The notes under the pieces are model-generated. The model saw nothing but the letters and a program-made list of their open reading frames with translations, was not told where the DNA came from and made no database searches. A program made the translations under genes and the position numbers. A DNA stretch of 64,000 bases from Streptomyces sp. B21-105. GTDB lineage: Bacteria > Actinomycetota > Actinomycetes > Streptomycetales > Streptomycetaceae. Below are positions 49,532 to 58,511 of the stretch, in pieces; position 1 is the stretch's first letter, and the number at the start of each line of letters is the position of its first letter. The stretch spans positions 3,224,001-3,288,000 of the forward strand of contig NZ_JARUMJ010000001.1 of assembly GCF_036898465.1 (NCBI RefSeq). The letters run 5' to 3'.

Positions 49532-50332
49532 ATGCCGGAGACAGGGGAGACAGCGGAGACGGGGGGCGTGCGGGAGGTGAAGTCCGCGGCGCGCACGGTC
49601 GAGCTGCTGGAGCTGCTCGCGGCGCGCGGCGACCGGCCCGCGCGGCTGCAGGAGCTCGCGGACGAGCTGGGCGTGCCGCGCAGCTCGATGTACGCGCTGC
49701 TGCAGACCCTGATCAGTCGCGGCTGGGTGCGCACCGACGTCACCGGGTCTCTCTACGGCATCGGCATCCACGCCCTGCTGACGGGCACGAGCTATCTCGA
49801 CTCCGACCCGCGGGTGCGGCTGGTGCGCCCCTACCTCGACGAGGCGTCCGAGGCGCTGGGCGAGACGATCCACCTGGGGCGGCTGGACGGCCGGGGGGTC
49901 GCGTATCTGGCGACGCGCGAGTCGCACGAATACCTGCGCACGATCAGCCGGGTCGGCAGACGGCTCCCGGCGCACGTCGGCGCGCTCGGCAAGGCACTGC
50001 TGGCCCAGCGGCCGGACGAGGAGCTGCCCGACGGTCCCTACGAGGCGCTGACCCCGCACTCCCACACCAGCAGGCGCGCCCTGCTGGCGGATCTCGCGAA
50101 GACACGGGAGCGCGGTCACTCCGTGGACCGTGAGGAGGGCGTCCTCGGCATCGTCGGCTTCGGCTTCGCCCTGCGCTACGACACTCCCGCGCAGGACGCG
50201 ATCAGCTGCTCGGTACCGGTGGCCCGGCTGACGCCGGAGCACGAGGAGCGGATCGTGACGGTGATGCGGGAGATCAGGGCCAAGATCGAGGCGACCGCGC
50301 CGGGCTCCGCGGGCGCGGGCGACTGGCGTTAG
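49532..50332 (+). CDS. IclR family regulator of glucarate genes
   Basis: This 266-residue IclR regulator has an N-terminal winged helix (KSAARTVELLELLAARG, LQELADELGVPRSSMYALLQTLISRGWVRTD) and the C-terminal effector domain with GRRLPAHVGALGKALLA and the signature DREEGVLGIVGFGFALRYD...ISCSVPVARL. ATG at 49532 lacks a clear Shine-Dalgarno sequence. Divergent from kdgD-gudD, it probably responds to a glucarate pathway intermediate. Confidence 0.9.
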   Translation: MPETGETAETGGVREVKSAARTVELLELLAARGDRPARLQELADELGVPRSSMYALLQTLISRGWVRTDVTGSLYGIGIHALLTGTSYLDSDPRVRLVRPYLDEASEALGETIHLGRLDGRGVAYLATRESHEYLRTISRVGRRLPAHVGALGKALLAQRPDEELPDGPYEALTPHSHTSRRALLADLAKTRERGHSVDREEGVLGIVGFGFALRYDTPAQDAISCSVPVARLTPEHEERIVTVMREIRAKIEATAPGSAGAGDWR

Positions 50333-50383
50333 CGTGCTCAGAAACGCCCTCGGCTGCCGCTCCGCCGTCCCCGGCACACCGGA

Positions 50384-51373
50384 TCAGAAGACGTAGGCGT
50401 CCACCTCGGCGAGGTAGCGTGCCCGCCGCTCCTCGTCGTCCTCCAGGAACGAGGCGACGAAGGAGTTGCGGGCCAGCTCGCGCAGCCGCTCCTCGTCCAG
50501 GCCCAGGGCGGTGCGCACGGCGTCGAAGTTGTCGCCGGCGTAGCCGCCGAAGTAGGCGGGGTCGTCGGAGTTGACCGTGCACAGCAGCCCGGCGTCGAGC
50601 ATGGCTGGCAGCGGGTGCTCCGCCAGCACGTCGACGGTCCGCAGCCGTACGTTGGACAGCGGGCACAGCGTCAGCGGGATCCGCTCCCGCACCAGCCGCT
50701 CCACCAGCGCCGGGTCCTCCATGCAGCGCAGCCCGTGATCGACGCGCTCGACGCCGAGGACGTCGAGGGCCTGCGTGATGTACTCCGGCGGGCCCTCCTC
50801 ACCGGCGTGCGCGACCCGCCGCAGCCCGAGCGCGGCGGCGGCCTCGTAGACCTCACGGAACTTCACCGGCGGGTGCCCGACCTCGGCGGAGTCCAGTCCG
50901 ACGCCGGTGATCCGGTCGAGGTGCGGCTTGGCCGCATCCAGCGTCGCCAGGGCCGACTCGGCGGACTCGTCGCGCAGGAAGCAGAGGATCAGCCGGGTGG
51001 AGATGCCGTGCCGGGCCTCGCTGCGGCCCAGCGCCCGCCACAGGCCCTCCACCACGGTGGCCATGTCGACCCCGCGGGCGAGGTGCGCCTGCGGGTCGAA
51101 GAAGATCTCCGCGTGCCGCACGCCCTGCGCGGCCGCCCGGGCGAGGTAGGCCTCGGCGAGGTCCTCGAAGTCCCGCTCGGTGCGCAGGACCGTCATGAGC
51201 TCGTAGTACAGGTTCAGGAAGGACTGCAGGTCCTCGAACCGGTACGCCTCGCGGAGCTCGTCGGTGTCGGCGTAGGGCAGCGCGATCCCGTTGCGGGCGG
51301 CCAGCGCGAACGCCAGCTCCGGCTCCAGGGTTCCTTCGATGTGCAGGTGCAGTTCGGCTTTGGGGAGGGGCAT
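50384..51373 (-). CDS. adenosine deaminase family hydrolase
   Basis: This 329-residue zinc-dependent amidohydrolase has the metal site LPKAELHLHIEGTLEPELA, the catalytic motif HAGEEGPPEYI, HGLRCMEDPALV and the last Asp in CTVNSDDPAYFGGYAGDNF. The GLDSAEVGHPP region matches the adenosine/adenine deaminase family. The Streptomyces version could act on adenosine or adenine; the sequence alone does not decide. It converges with the IclR gene and lies beside the rnz-HIT run. Confidence 0.9.
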   Translation of the reverse strand: MPLPKAELHLHIEGTLEPELAFALAARNGIALPYADTDELREAYRFEDLQSFLNLYYELMTVLRTERDFEDLAEAYLARAAAQGVRHAEIFFDPQAHLARGVDMATVVEGLWRALGRSEARHGISTRLILCFLRDESAESALATLDAAKPHLDRITGVGLDSAEVGHPPVKFREVYEAAAALGLRRVAHAGEEGPPEYITQALDVLGVERVDHGLRCMEDPALVERLVRERIPLTLCPLSNVRLRTVDVLAEHPLPAMLDAGLLCTVNSDDPAYFGGYAGDNFDAVRTALGLDEERLRELARNSFVASFLEDDEERRARYLAEVDAYVF

Positions 51374-51393
51374 CAAAGCATCGTACGGCCGTT

Positions 51394-52335
51394 TCAGCGC
51401 CGTTTCGGAACCGGGACCCGCTGGAGGTCGTGGGCGACGGTCAGCTCGCCGTCGAACCCGGCGGCGCGCGCCTGCCGCTCGAACTCTCCCCCACTCTCGG
51501 CTCCGCTCGAGCGGGAGGTGCCCCCACGCTCGGCGTAGCGCTGGCTGAAGTGGGTGAGGACCAGATGCCGTACCCCGGCGTCCCGGGCGACCCGGGCGGC
51601 CTGACCGGCGGTCAGATGACCGTGGTCCACGGCGAGCCGCTCGTCCTCGTCGAGGAAGGTCGACTCGATGACGAGCAGGTCGGCGCCCTCGGCGAGGGCG
51701 TGCACGCCGTCGCACAGCCGGGTGTCCATCACGAACGCGAACCGCTGTCCGCGGCGGACCTCGCTGACGTCGTCGAGCGAGACCCCGCCGAGCGAGCCGT
51801 CGCGCTGGAGACGGCCGACGTCGGGTCCGCCGATGCCGTGCGCGGCGAGCCGTTCGGGCAGCATGCGGCGGCCGTCGGGTTCGACGAGGCGGTAGCCGTA
51901 GGACTCCACCGGGTGCGACAGCCTGGCGGTCTCCAGCCGGTAGGAGGCGGCGGTGGCGAGCGGCCCGTCCGTGTCGACCGGCGCCTCGGTGATGCCGACG
52001 GTCTCGCGGTAGGCGGTGGAGTAGCGCAGCCGCTCGAAGAACCGCTGCCCGGAGCGCGGGTAGTGGGCGGTGACCGGATGCGGCACCTGGTCCAGGTTGA
52101 TGCGCTGGATGACGCCGGCGAGGCCCAGGGAGTGGTCGCCGTGGAAGTGGGTGACGCAGATCCGGTGGATGTCGTGCGCGGCGACCCCGGCGCGCAGCAT
52201 CTGGCGCTGGGTGCCCTCGCCCGGGTCGAAGAGGAGTCCCTCGCCGTCCCAGCGCAGGAGGTATCCGTTGTGGTTGCGGTGCCGGGTGGGGACCTGGCTG
52301 GCGGTGCCGAGGACCACCAGTTCGCGTACGGACAC
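51394..52335 (-). CDS. rnz: ribonuclease Z
   Basis: This 313-residue tRNA 3-prime endonuclease of the metallo-beta-lactamase fold has the metal motif [13 protein letters not shown] (HxHxDH), [18 protein letters not shown] and [30 protein letters not shown] (final His). An inserted stretch [15 protein letters not shown] near residue 280 is encoded by a palindromic repeat (51485-51526) and is probably absent from relatives. The reading frame is kept, so the enzyme should be intact. Confidence 0.92.
   Translation of the reverse strand: MSVRELVVLGTASQVPTRHRNHNGYLLRWDGEGLLFDPGEGTQRQMLRAGVAAHDIHRICVTHFHGDHSLGLAGVIQRINLDQVPHPVTAHYPRSGQRFFERLRYSTAYRETVGITEAPVDTDGPLATAASYRLETARLSHPVESYGYRLVEPDGRRMLPERLAAHGIGGPDVGRLQRDGSLGGVSLDDVSEVRRGQRFAFVMDTRLCDGVHALAEGADLLVIESTFLDEDERLAVDHGHLTAGQAARVARDAGVRHLVLTHFSQRYAERGGTSRSSGAESGGEFERQARAAGFDGELTVAHDLQRVPVPKRR
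51485..51526. repeat. palindromic Streptomyces-type repeat inside rnz
   Basis: A 42-base element with CTCCCCCACTCTCGG at one end and a central perfect 12-bp palindrome CCGCTCGAGCGG lies within the rnz coding region, in frame. I recognise closely similar sequences as frequent small dispersed repeats in Streptomyces genomes. It encodes an extra Gly/Ser-rich loop. Confidence 0.6.
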
Positions 52336-52341
52336 GGCGGC

Positions 52342-52695
52342 CTAGCCGGGGGGCCAGTGCAGACCGCGGCCGCCGAGGACGTGCGCGTGCGCGTGGAACA
52401 CGGTCTGGCCGGCGCCCGCGCCGGTGTTGAAGACGACGCGGTAGCTGTCCAGCTTGTCCTCGTCGGCCACGGCCTGGGCCTCGCGCAGGAGGTCGGCGGT
52501 GAGGGCCGGGTCGGCGGCCGCGAGGGCGGCGGCGTTCTCGTGGTGCGCCTTCGGGATCACCAGGACGTGGGTGGGCGCCTGGGGGTTGATGTCCCGGAAG
52601 GCGACGGTCGTTTCGGTCTCCCGCACGATCGTCGCCGGAATGGTCCCCGCGACGATCTTGCAGAACAGACAGTCGTCCTGCGCTTCCCCTGCCAT
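52342..52695 (-). CDS. HIT family protein
   Basis: This 117-residue histidine-triad nucleotide hydrolase of the HINT type has an N-terminal CLFCKIVAGTIPA (zinc-type CxxC) and THVLVIPKAHHEN. The triad is in QTVFHAHAHVLGGRG (His-x-His-x-His). It hydrolyses nucleoside phosphoramidates; the physiological substrate is unknown. It lies 6 bp upstream of rnz on the same strand. Confidence 0.93.
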   Translation of the reverse strand: MAGEAQDDCLFCKIVAGTIPATIVRETETTVAFRDINPQAPTHVLVIPKAHHENAAALAAADPALTADLLREAQAVADEDKLDSYRVVFNTGAGAGQTVFHAHAHVLGGRGLHWPPG

Positions 52696-52818
52696 GCGGG
52701 TTCCTCCTCAGCCGGTTGATCAGTACGGGGGCATGGTAGCGGGGGACCGCGTCGCACCGGCCCGTGCGGGCGGCGCGGGTCGCGGTCCCGGTCAGGGCGG
52801 TACGGGCGGCTGCCCCGG

Positions 52819-55800
52819 TCAGGGCAGGACGGGCGGTGTCTTCGCCGGGGTGGATTCCAGCGAGGCCAGGGCCGACGCCACCGCAGCGTCGAGCTGGACG
52901 TCACGGGCGGCCGCGTAGTCCTGCGGGGCGCACACCACCTCGACGTCGGGGTCGACGCCGTGGTTCTCCACGCCCCACCCGTAACCCTCCAGCCAGAAGG
53001 CGTACTTGGGCTGGGTGACGAGCGTCCCGTCGACGAGCCGGTAGCGGCTGTCGATCCCGATCGTCCCGCCCCAGGTGCGCGTCCCCACCACCGGCCCGAT
53101 GCCGAGCGCCTTGATCGCCGCGTTGACGATGTCCCCGTCCGACCCGGAGAACTCGTTGGCGACGGCGACGACCGGCCCCCGCGGCGCGTCCTCCGGATAG
53201 CTGGACGCGCGCATGCCGCGCGGCAGGTCCCAGCCGACGATGCGCCGGGCGAGCTTCTCGACGACCAGCTGGGAGGTGTGGCCGCCCCGGTTCTCCCGGA
53301 CGTCCACGATCAGCCCCTCCCGGGCCACCTCGACCCGCAGGTCGCGGTGGATCTGCGCCCAGCCGGGCGCCTGCATGTCGGGCACGTGCAGGTAGCCCAG
53401 CCGGCCGCCGGAGGCCTCGTGCACGTACGCCCGCCGGTCGGCGACCCACGCGTGGTAGCGCAGCGCCTCCTCGTCGGCGACGGGGACGACGACGGCGTGC
53501 CGCGGCTCACCCCCGCCGGACGGCGAGATCGTCAGCTCGACGACCTTGCCGGCCGTGCCGATCAGCAGCGGCCCGGGCCCGGTGACCGGGTCCACCGGCT
53601 GCCCGCCGACGGCGACGATCGCATCCCCGGCGCGCACCGCGACGCCGGGCGCGGCGAGCGGGGAGCGGGCGTCGGGGTCGGAGGTCTCCGAGGGCAGCAC
53701 CCGGTCGATGCGCCAACTGCCGTCCGCGTGGCGGGAGATGTCCGCGCCGAGCAGGCCCTGCCGGGCCCCGCCGCCGTGGCCGCCGCGCGGGGAGACGTAG
53801 GCGTGCGAGGTGCCGAGCTCGCCGTGCACCTCCCACAGCAGGTCGACGAGGTCGTCGTGGGTCGCGACCCGCTCCAGCACGGGGCGGTAGCGGTCGAGGA
53901 CGCCGTCCCAGTCGACGCCGCCGAGGTCGGGCCGCCAGAAGTTGTCCCGCATGATCCGGCCGGTCTCGTCGTACATCTGCCGCCACTCGGCGGACGGGTC
54001 CACGACGCGGCGGATCCGGCCGAGGTCGACGGTGACGTTGCTGTCGCTGTCCTCGTCGCCGGAGGCGCGCCGGTCGCTGGGGACGACCTTGAGCTTGCCG
54101 TCGGTCCACAACAGCAGCCGCTTGCCGTCGCCGCTGACCTCGAAGCGGTCGGCGTCGCCCGCGAGGTGCTCGATGCGCAGGTGGACGAGGTCGTAGCGCT
54201 CCAGCTCGGTGTCCGGGCCGGGGTCGTCGGGGTTGGCGCGGGATGCGCCGAGGACGCCGTGCACGGGATGCCGCAGCCACAGCACGCCGTCCTTCGCCGC
54301 GGCGAGCCCGGAGTAGCGGCCCGCCTCGACCGGGAAGGGCACTATCCGGTCGGCGAGGCCCTCGAGGTCGATACGGGTGGTGGGGGTGCCCTCGCTGTCG
54401 GGCGTCTCCTCCTTGTCGGGCGCCTCGAACGGCTTGCCGTGCCGCTGCGGCCCGAACGGCGAGGGGGTGGTCGCCGCGAGCGTGATGAGGTGCGGGCGGG
54501 CGCCGGCCACGAAGGAGAGGTCGAAGACGTGCTCGTCGTAGACCGGGTCGAAGGCGCGCGTGGAGAGGAACGCGAGGTGCTTGCCGTCGAGGGTGAAGGC
54601 CGGCGCGTAGTCGCGGAAGCGCAGCGGCGTCGCCTCGGTGACCGACAGGTCGGTGACATTGGCGAGCTTGAGCTGGCTGAGCGGGCGCGGGCCGGGGTGC
54701 GACCAGGCGAGCCAGGCCGAGTCCGGTGAGAAGACCAGGTCGGACACCTCGCCGTCGGGGCTGCTGTCGACCTCGCGGACCTCCCCGGTCTCCCGCTCGA
54801 CGAGCAGCAGCCGTCCGTCGTGCGCGGCGACGGCGGCCCGGCTGCCGTCGGGCGCCATGGCGAGCTCGAGGACCCGGCCGAGCCGTCCGGCGGCGAGCCG
54901 GCGCGGGGTGGCGCCCGGGGCGGGGCCGGTCGCCGGGGCGAACTCCAGCGCGTCCTCGCCCTCGGCGTCGGTCACCCACACCGCCCACTCCTCCCCCTCC
55001 GTGCGGAAGGTGCGCGGCAGCCGGGCGCGCACGCCGGGTTCGGCGGCGAGCGCCCGGGCGGGCCCGGAGCGGTGGGTGACCCAGTGGACGGCGCCGCGCA
55101 CCTCGACGGCGCTGCCGCGCGCGGTGTGGTCGGGCGCGGCTCCGCCCAGCCAGCGGGAGGCAGCGACGGGGTAGGGACGGCGGTCGGTGCGCTGGCCGCC
55201 GAGCCGGACGTCGAGGCGGCGCGGTTCGGCGCCGTCGAGGTCGTCGAGCAGCCACAGCTCGCCCGCGGACATGTACACGATGCGGGTGCCGTCGCCGGCG
55301 GCCTGACGTGCGTAGAGGCCGTCGAGGGGCGTGTGCCGACGCAGGTCGGAGCCGTCGGCGAGGGAGGAGTACAGGGCGCCCGTGCCCTCGTGGTCGGAGA
55401 GGAACGCGATGCGGTCCCCGGCCCACACCGGGCACTCGATGTTGCCGTCCAGCTCCTCGTGCAGCCGGACGAACTCCCCGTCGCCCTCCCGGTCGATCCA
55501 CAGCTTGCCCGCGGTGCCGCCCCGGTAGCGCTTCCAGTGGGCGGCCTCGCGGCCCATCGGCGCGGACAGCAGCACGGTGTGCGGGCCGTGGGCGACCGTG
55601 CCGACCGGCCCGTACGGCAGGGTCGTCGCCGGTCCGCCGTCGACGGGGACGGCGCGGGCCCAGCTGCGGCGCAGGGTCGCCTGGTCGTAGGTGCTGACGG
55701 CGAGGACCCGGCCGTCCGGGGTCCAACCGCGCACCCGGGTCTGGGCGTTGCCCCAGTACGTCAGCCGGGTCGAGGGTCCGCCGTCGACGGAGGCGATGTG

Positions 55801-56019
55801 CACCTCGGGCGCGCCGTCACGGGTGGACGTCCAGGCGACGGTGGCGCCGTCTGGCGAGATGCGCGGCGAGGAGACCGGCATGTTGTCGGAGCTGACCCGC
55901 CAGGCGCGGCCGCCGTCGAGGGGGGCGAGCCACACGTCGTCCTCGGCGACGAAGGCGGCCAATTCGCCGTGCAGGTGCGGGAATCGGAGATATGCGGCAG
56001 GCGTCGCGGACTGGGTCAC
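52819..56019 (-). CDS. tricorn-type protease
   Basis: This 1,066-residue peptidase of family S41 cuts peptides released by larger proteases. An N-terminal beta-propeller region (about 1-600, with PHLHGELAAFVAEDDVWLAPLDGG and TRLTYWGNAQTRVRGWTPDG) is followed by a PDZ-like part (GVAVRAGDAIVAVGGQPVDP). The C-terminal catalytic core has VHGELGTSHAYVSPRG (Ser-His) and VANEFSGSDGDIVNAAI (nucleophile Ser and Asp). The length fits tricorn homologues. It is cytoplasmic (no signal) and lies alone upstream of the HIT gene. Confidence 0.93.
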   Translation of the reverse strand: MTQSATPAAYLRFPHLHGELAAFVAEDDVWLAPLDGGRAWRVSSDNMPVSSPRISPDGATVAWTSTRDGAPEVHIASVDGGPSTRLTYWGNAQTRVRGWTPDGRVLAVSTYDQATLRRSWARAVPVDGGPATTLPYGPVGTVAHGPHTVLLSAPMGREAAHWKRYRGGTAGKLWIDREGDGEFVRLHEELDGNIECPVWAGDRIAFLSDHEGTGALYSSLADGSDLRRHTPLDGLYARQAAGDGTRIVYMSAGELWLLDDLDGAEPRRLDVRLGGQRTDRRPYPVAASRWLGGAAPDHTARGSAVEVRGAVHWVTHRSGPARALAAEPGVRARLPRTFRTEGEEWAVWVTDAEGEDALEFAPATGPAPGATPRRLAAGRLGRVLELAMAPDGSRAAVAAHDGRLLLVERETGEVREVDSSPDGEVSDLVFSPDSAWLAWSHPGPRPLSQLKLANVTDLSVTEATPLRFRDYAPAFTLDGKHLAFLSTRAFDPVYDEHVFDLSFVAGARPHLITLAATTPSPFGPQRHGKPFEAPDKEETPDSEGTPTTRIDLEGLADRIVPFPVEAGRYSGLAAAKDGVLWLRHPVHGVLGASRANPDDPGPDTELERYDLVHLRIEHLAGDADRFEVSGDGKRLLLWTDGKLKVVPSDRRASGDEDSDSNVTVDLGRIRRVVDPSAEWRQMYDETGRIMRDNFWRPDLGGVDWDGVLDRYRPVLERVATHDDLVDLLWEVHGELGTSHAYVSPRGGHGGGARQGLLGADISRHADGSWRIDRVLPSETSDPDARSPLAAPGVAVRAGDAIVAVGGQPVDPVTGPGPLLIGTAGKVVELTISPSGGGEPRHAVVVPVADEEALRYHAWVADRRAYVHEASGGRLGYLHVPDMQAPGWAQIHRDLRVEVAREGLIVDVRENRGGHTSQLVVEKLARRIVGWDLPRGMRASSYPEDAPRGPVVAVANEFSGSDGDIVNAAIKALGIGPVVGTRTWGGTIGIDSRYRLVDGTLVTQPKYAFWLEGYGWGVENHGVDPDVEVVCAPQDYAAARDVQLDAAVASALASLESTPAKTPPVLP

Positions 56020-56064
56020 CGGATCACTGTATGCATCGATGGGCCCGCTGGTCAGGGGTTTACG

Positions 56065-56574
56065 TCACTTCCCCGTACCGCTCCCGCCGCTCCCGCCGCC
56101 CGTGCGGACGGTCTCGGTGACGGTGACCGTCACGGTGACGGTCGGCCGGGCGCCGGGGGCGGCGCTGCCGGACGGCTTGACCGGCGACGGCGTCGCGGAC
56201 CCGCAGTCGCCGAGCCCGCTGACCCGGAACAGCTGCTTCCGGCCGACGGCCGCGGTGAGATCCCCCCGTACGCAGGCCCCGTCGACCGCCCGCGCGACCT
56301 GCCCCTTGACGGTGATGTCGCGTCCGTCGGCGGTCTTGCCCCGGCAGTCGACGGCGGCGACGGCGCCCGCCTTCTTCTCGTCCTCGTAGTGAGCCGTGCA
56401 GGTCAGCCAACGCACGTCCACGTCCCGCCGCTGGATCTCGGCCGTCACGGCCACGTCGGTGGTGTGCGCCACCGACATGGTGCTCAACCCGCCCGGCTCG
56501 CACCCCACGACACCGATCGCCGCGACCGCGACCGCCGTCACCGGAACCAGCCGAATACGCCTCAATGCCCCCAT
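56065..56574 (-). CDS. putative lipoprotein
   Basis: This 169-residue secreted lipoprotein has a signal peptide with lipobox VVGC near residue 25 (LVPVTAVAVAAIGVVGCEPGG). The body has four further Cys, and the tail is rich in Pro/Ser/Thr (TPSPVKPSG, TVTVTVTVTET). No family is recognised; some DUF4333-type lipoproteins look similar. The ATG at 56574 is preferred over an upstream one because it places the hydrophobic core correctly. Confidence 0.68.
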   Translation of the reverse strand: MGALRRIRLVPVTAVAVAAIGVVGCEPGGLSTMSVAHTTDVAVTAEIQRRDVDVRWLTCTAHYEDEKKAGAVAAVDCRGKTADGRDITVKGQVARAVDGACVRGDLTAAVGRKQLFRVSGLGDCGSATPSPVKPSGSAAPGARPTVTVTVTVTETVRTGGGSGGSGTGK

Positions 56575-56662
56575 GGACGGCAGCGTGCCACTCGGGCGCA
56601 CGGTGCGGTAGCCCGTATGCGGTCACGTTCCACGGCGTTCCACCGTGTTCTACCGTGGGCCC

Positions 56663-57070
56663 ATGAGCGGCCGGCGGCACAGAACCCTCGTCGTGGACGA
56701 GACGACCGTCTACGGGTGGACGGTCCGGCACCGGCACGGCGACGGACAGCCGTGCCGGGAGATCCTCACTCTGCACCGGGACGGCCTGCGCACCCGCATC
56801 GTCTTCCGGGACGGCGAGGGCCGGTACTCGGGCGGCGGCGGATACGGGGCGCACAGCGGCGGGGTGGGCGATCGCCGCCATCACCTCAACCTCCACGAAC
56901 CCGGAGTGGTGCGCGCCTTCGTCGACGAGGCCGTCCGGCGCGGACTGCTGCCGCCGGACGGGGGGTTGGACGGGGAGCTGGACGGCTGGGAGCTGTTCAC
57001 CGCCGTCGCGCTCAGCCGCGCAGCAGGAGCCACTCCTGAAGCTCCACCAGGTTCCCCTCCGGGTCCTTGA
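56663..57070 (+). CDS. hypothetical protein
   Basis: This 135-residue protein from ATG 56663 (MSGRRHRTLVVDETTVYGWTVRHRHGDGQPCREILTLHRDG...) is of unknown function. The composition is normal for a coding frame through about residue 115; the last 15 residues are Pro/Gly-rich and overlap the convergent VOC gene by 59 bp. There is no signal peptide or membrane segment. It could be a real small protein; the overlap lowers confidence. Confidence 0.6.
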   Translation: MSGRRHRTLVVDETTVYGWTVRHRHGDGQPCREILTLHRDGLRTRIVFRDGEGRYSGGGGYGAHSGGVGDRRHHLNLHEPGVVRAFVDEAVRRGLLPPDGGLDGELDGWELFTAVALSRAAGATPEAPPGSPPGP

Positions 57071-57404
57071 GGTGGGCGACGCGCATCCGGTCGGTCATCG
57101 GGGCGGGGCCGTGGATCAGTGCGGCGCCGCGAGCGGTGACGCCCGCGCAGTAGGCGTCCAGGTCGTCGACGCGCAGCACCACCAGAGAGCGGTGCCCGTT
57201 CGCCGCGTCGCCCAGCTCACCGAGCACCTCCGCCATCATCGCGCGGTCCTGGATCGCGATGCCCGCCGACCCGGTGGCGGGGCTGAACTTCTCGTACGGC
57301 CCCTGCTCCGCCCCCGACTGCGGCTTCAACCCGAGAACGTCGGCATAGAACCGGTAACAGAGCGCGAAGTCCGAGACCAGCAGCCTGACTTGGACAAGTT
57401 CCAC
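57012..57404 (-). CDS. glyoxalase/VOC family protein
   Basis: This 130-residue vicinal oxygen chelate protein has two beta-alpha-beta-beta-beta repeats, starting VQVRLLVSDFALCYRFYADVLGL and ending MRVAHLKDPEGNLVELQEW with the late Glu metal ligand. The first strand has Gln/Val where a metal His is common, so metal use is uncertain. GTG at 57404 is preceded by GGAGG at spacing about 5. The role is unknown. Confidence 0.82.
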   Translation of the reverse strand: MELVQVRLLVSDFALCYRFYADVLGLKPQSGAEQGPYEKFSPATGSAGIAIQDRAMMAEVLGELGDAANGHRSLVVLRVDDLDAYCAGVTARGAALIHGPAPMTDRMRVAHLKDPEGNLVELQEWLLLRG

Positions 57405-57752
57405 ATGGACCTCCGAAGGACGGGCGAACAAGCGACCGCCGACCGGCCGGGCCGCCGCACGAGCGGGCGAGCGGAAGACGGGCGGCGAACGGCGGAGCGA
57501 ACGGGCGGCCGACAACCGACAGCCGGACGGGCAGACGGCATGCGGGCGGGGCGAGCAGACGGACATGCGGGCCCACACCGAACCAGACGCCACTGCCGAC
57601 AAACGGACTGCGGCGGGCCGGACGGCGCAGCACACGGGCAGGCCGCCAACAGCCGGACGGGGCGAGCAGGCGGACAGGCGAGCAGGCGGACAGCCGACCG
57701 GCATGCAGGCGGGCAACCGACATGGCGGGCGGGCGGCGGCATGCGCGGGCCG
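57405..57752. other. gene-free repetitive region
   Basis: About 350 bp rich in GAGCAGGCGGACAG-like and GGACGGGCAGACGGCATG-like imperfect repeats of mixed 4-16 bp units. Long frames are open on both strands, but their products are Pro/Ala/Arg low-complexity and have no ribosome site, so I call no gene. It separates rsmE from the VOC gene. Confidence 0.6.
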
Positions 57753-58511
57753 TCAGGACCAGCGGCCGGTGCGGCCGAGGACGAGGGCCGCGGCCGCCGT
57801 GCCGGCGGTCGAGGTGCGCAGCACGCTCCGGCCCAGCCGGTACGCCTTCGCGCCCGCCTCCTCGAACAGCGCCAGCTCCTCCGGCGACACGCCCCCCTCG
57901 GGACCCACGACGAGCACGATCTCGCCCTCGGCGGGGAGTTCGGCGGCGGCCAGCGGCTCGCTGCCGTAGTCGCGGTCCTCGTGCAGGACGGCGGCGAAGT
58001 CGGCCCGGGCGAGCAGTGCGGCCACCTGGCGGGCGGTCGACGCCTCCGCGACCTCGGGGAAGCGGACCCGGCGGGACTGCTTGCCGGCCTCGCGGGCGGT
58101 GGCCCGCCACTTGGCGAGCGCCTTGGCGCCGCGCTCGCCCTTCCACTGGGTGACGCAGCGCGCGGCCGCCCACGGCACGATCGCGTCGACGCCGGTCTCG
58201 GTCATCGTCTCGACGGCCAGCTCGCCCCGGTCGCCCTTGGGCAGGGCCTGTACGACGGTGATCCGGGGCGTCTCGACGGGCTCCTCGACCGTCTCGCCCA
58301 GCCGCACGACCAGCCGGTCCTTGCCCTCGGCGGCGACGACCTCGGCCTGCGCCCAGCGTCCGGCGCCGTCGGTGAGGACGACGTCCTCTCCGGCCCGCAG
58401 CCGCTTCACCGAGACGGCGTGCCGGCCTTCCGGCCCGTCCAGCACGAACTCCGTCCGGCCGTGCGGGAGTTCGTGCGGGAGTTCGTCGACGACGAAGACG
58501 GGGGCGGTCAT
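57753..58511 (-). CDS. rsmE: 16S rRNA (uracil-1498-N3)-methyltransferase
   Basis: This 252-residue SPOUT-fold methyltransferase modifies U1498 in the 30S decoding region. It has an N-terminal PUA-like part (VFVVDELPH, DGPEGRHAVSVKRLRAGEDVVLTDGAG) and a knot domain with VVQALPKGDRGELAVETMTETGV and the AdoMet site VLVVGPEGGVSPEELALFEEAGAKAYRLGRSVLRTSTAGTAAAAL. Its start overlaps the upstream gene stop by 4 bp. Confidence 0.95.
   Translation of the reverse strand: MTAPVFVVDELPHELPHGRTEFVLDGPEGRHAVSVKRLRAGEDVVLTDGAGRWAQAEVVAAEGKDRLVVRLGETVEEPVETPRITVVQALPKGDRGELAVETMTETGVDAIVPWAAARCVTQWKGERGAKALAKWRATAREAGKQSRRVRFPEVAEASTARQVAALLARADFAAVLHEDRDYGSEPLAAAELPAEGEIVLVVGPEGGVSPEELALFEEAGAKAYRLGRSVLRTSTAGTAAAALVLGRTGRWS

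Noticed and set aside
57326..57742. Minus- and plus-strand genes in the 57.4-57.75 kb gap.
   Set aside because: Products are Pro/Ala/Arg/Ser low-complexity, no ribosome site is seen, and both strands are open only because of GC content.
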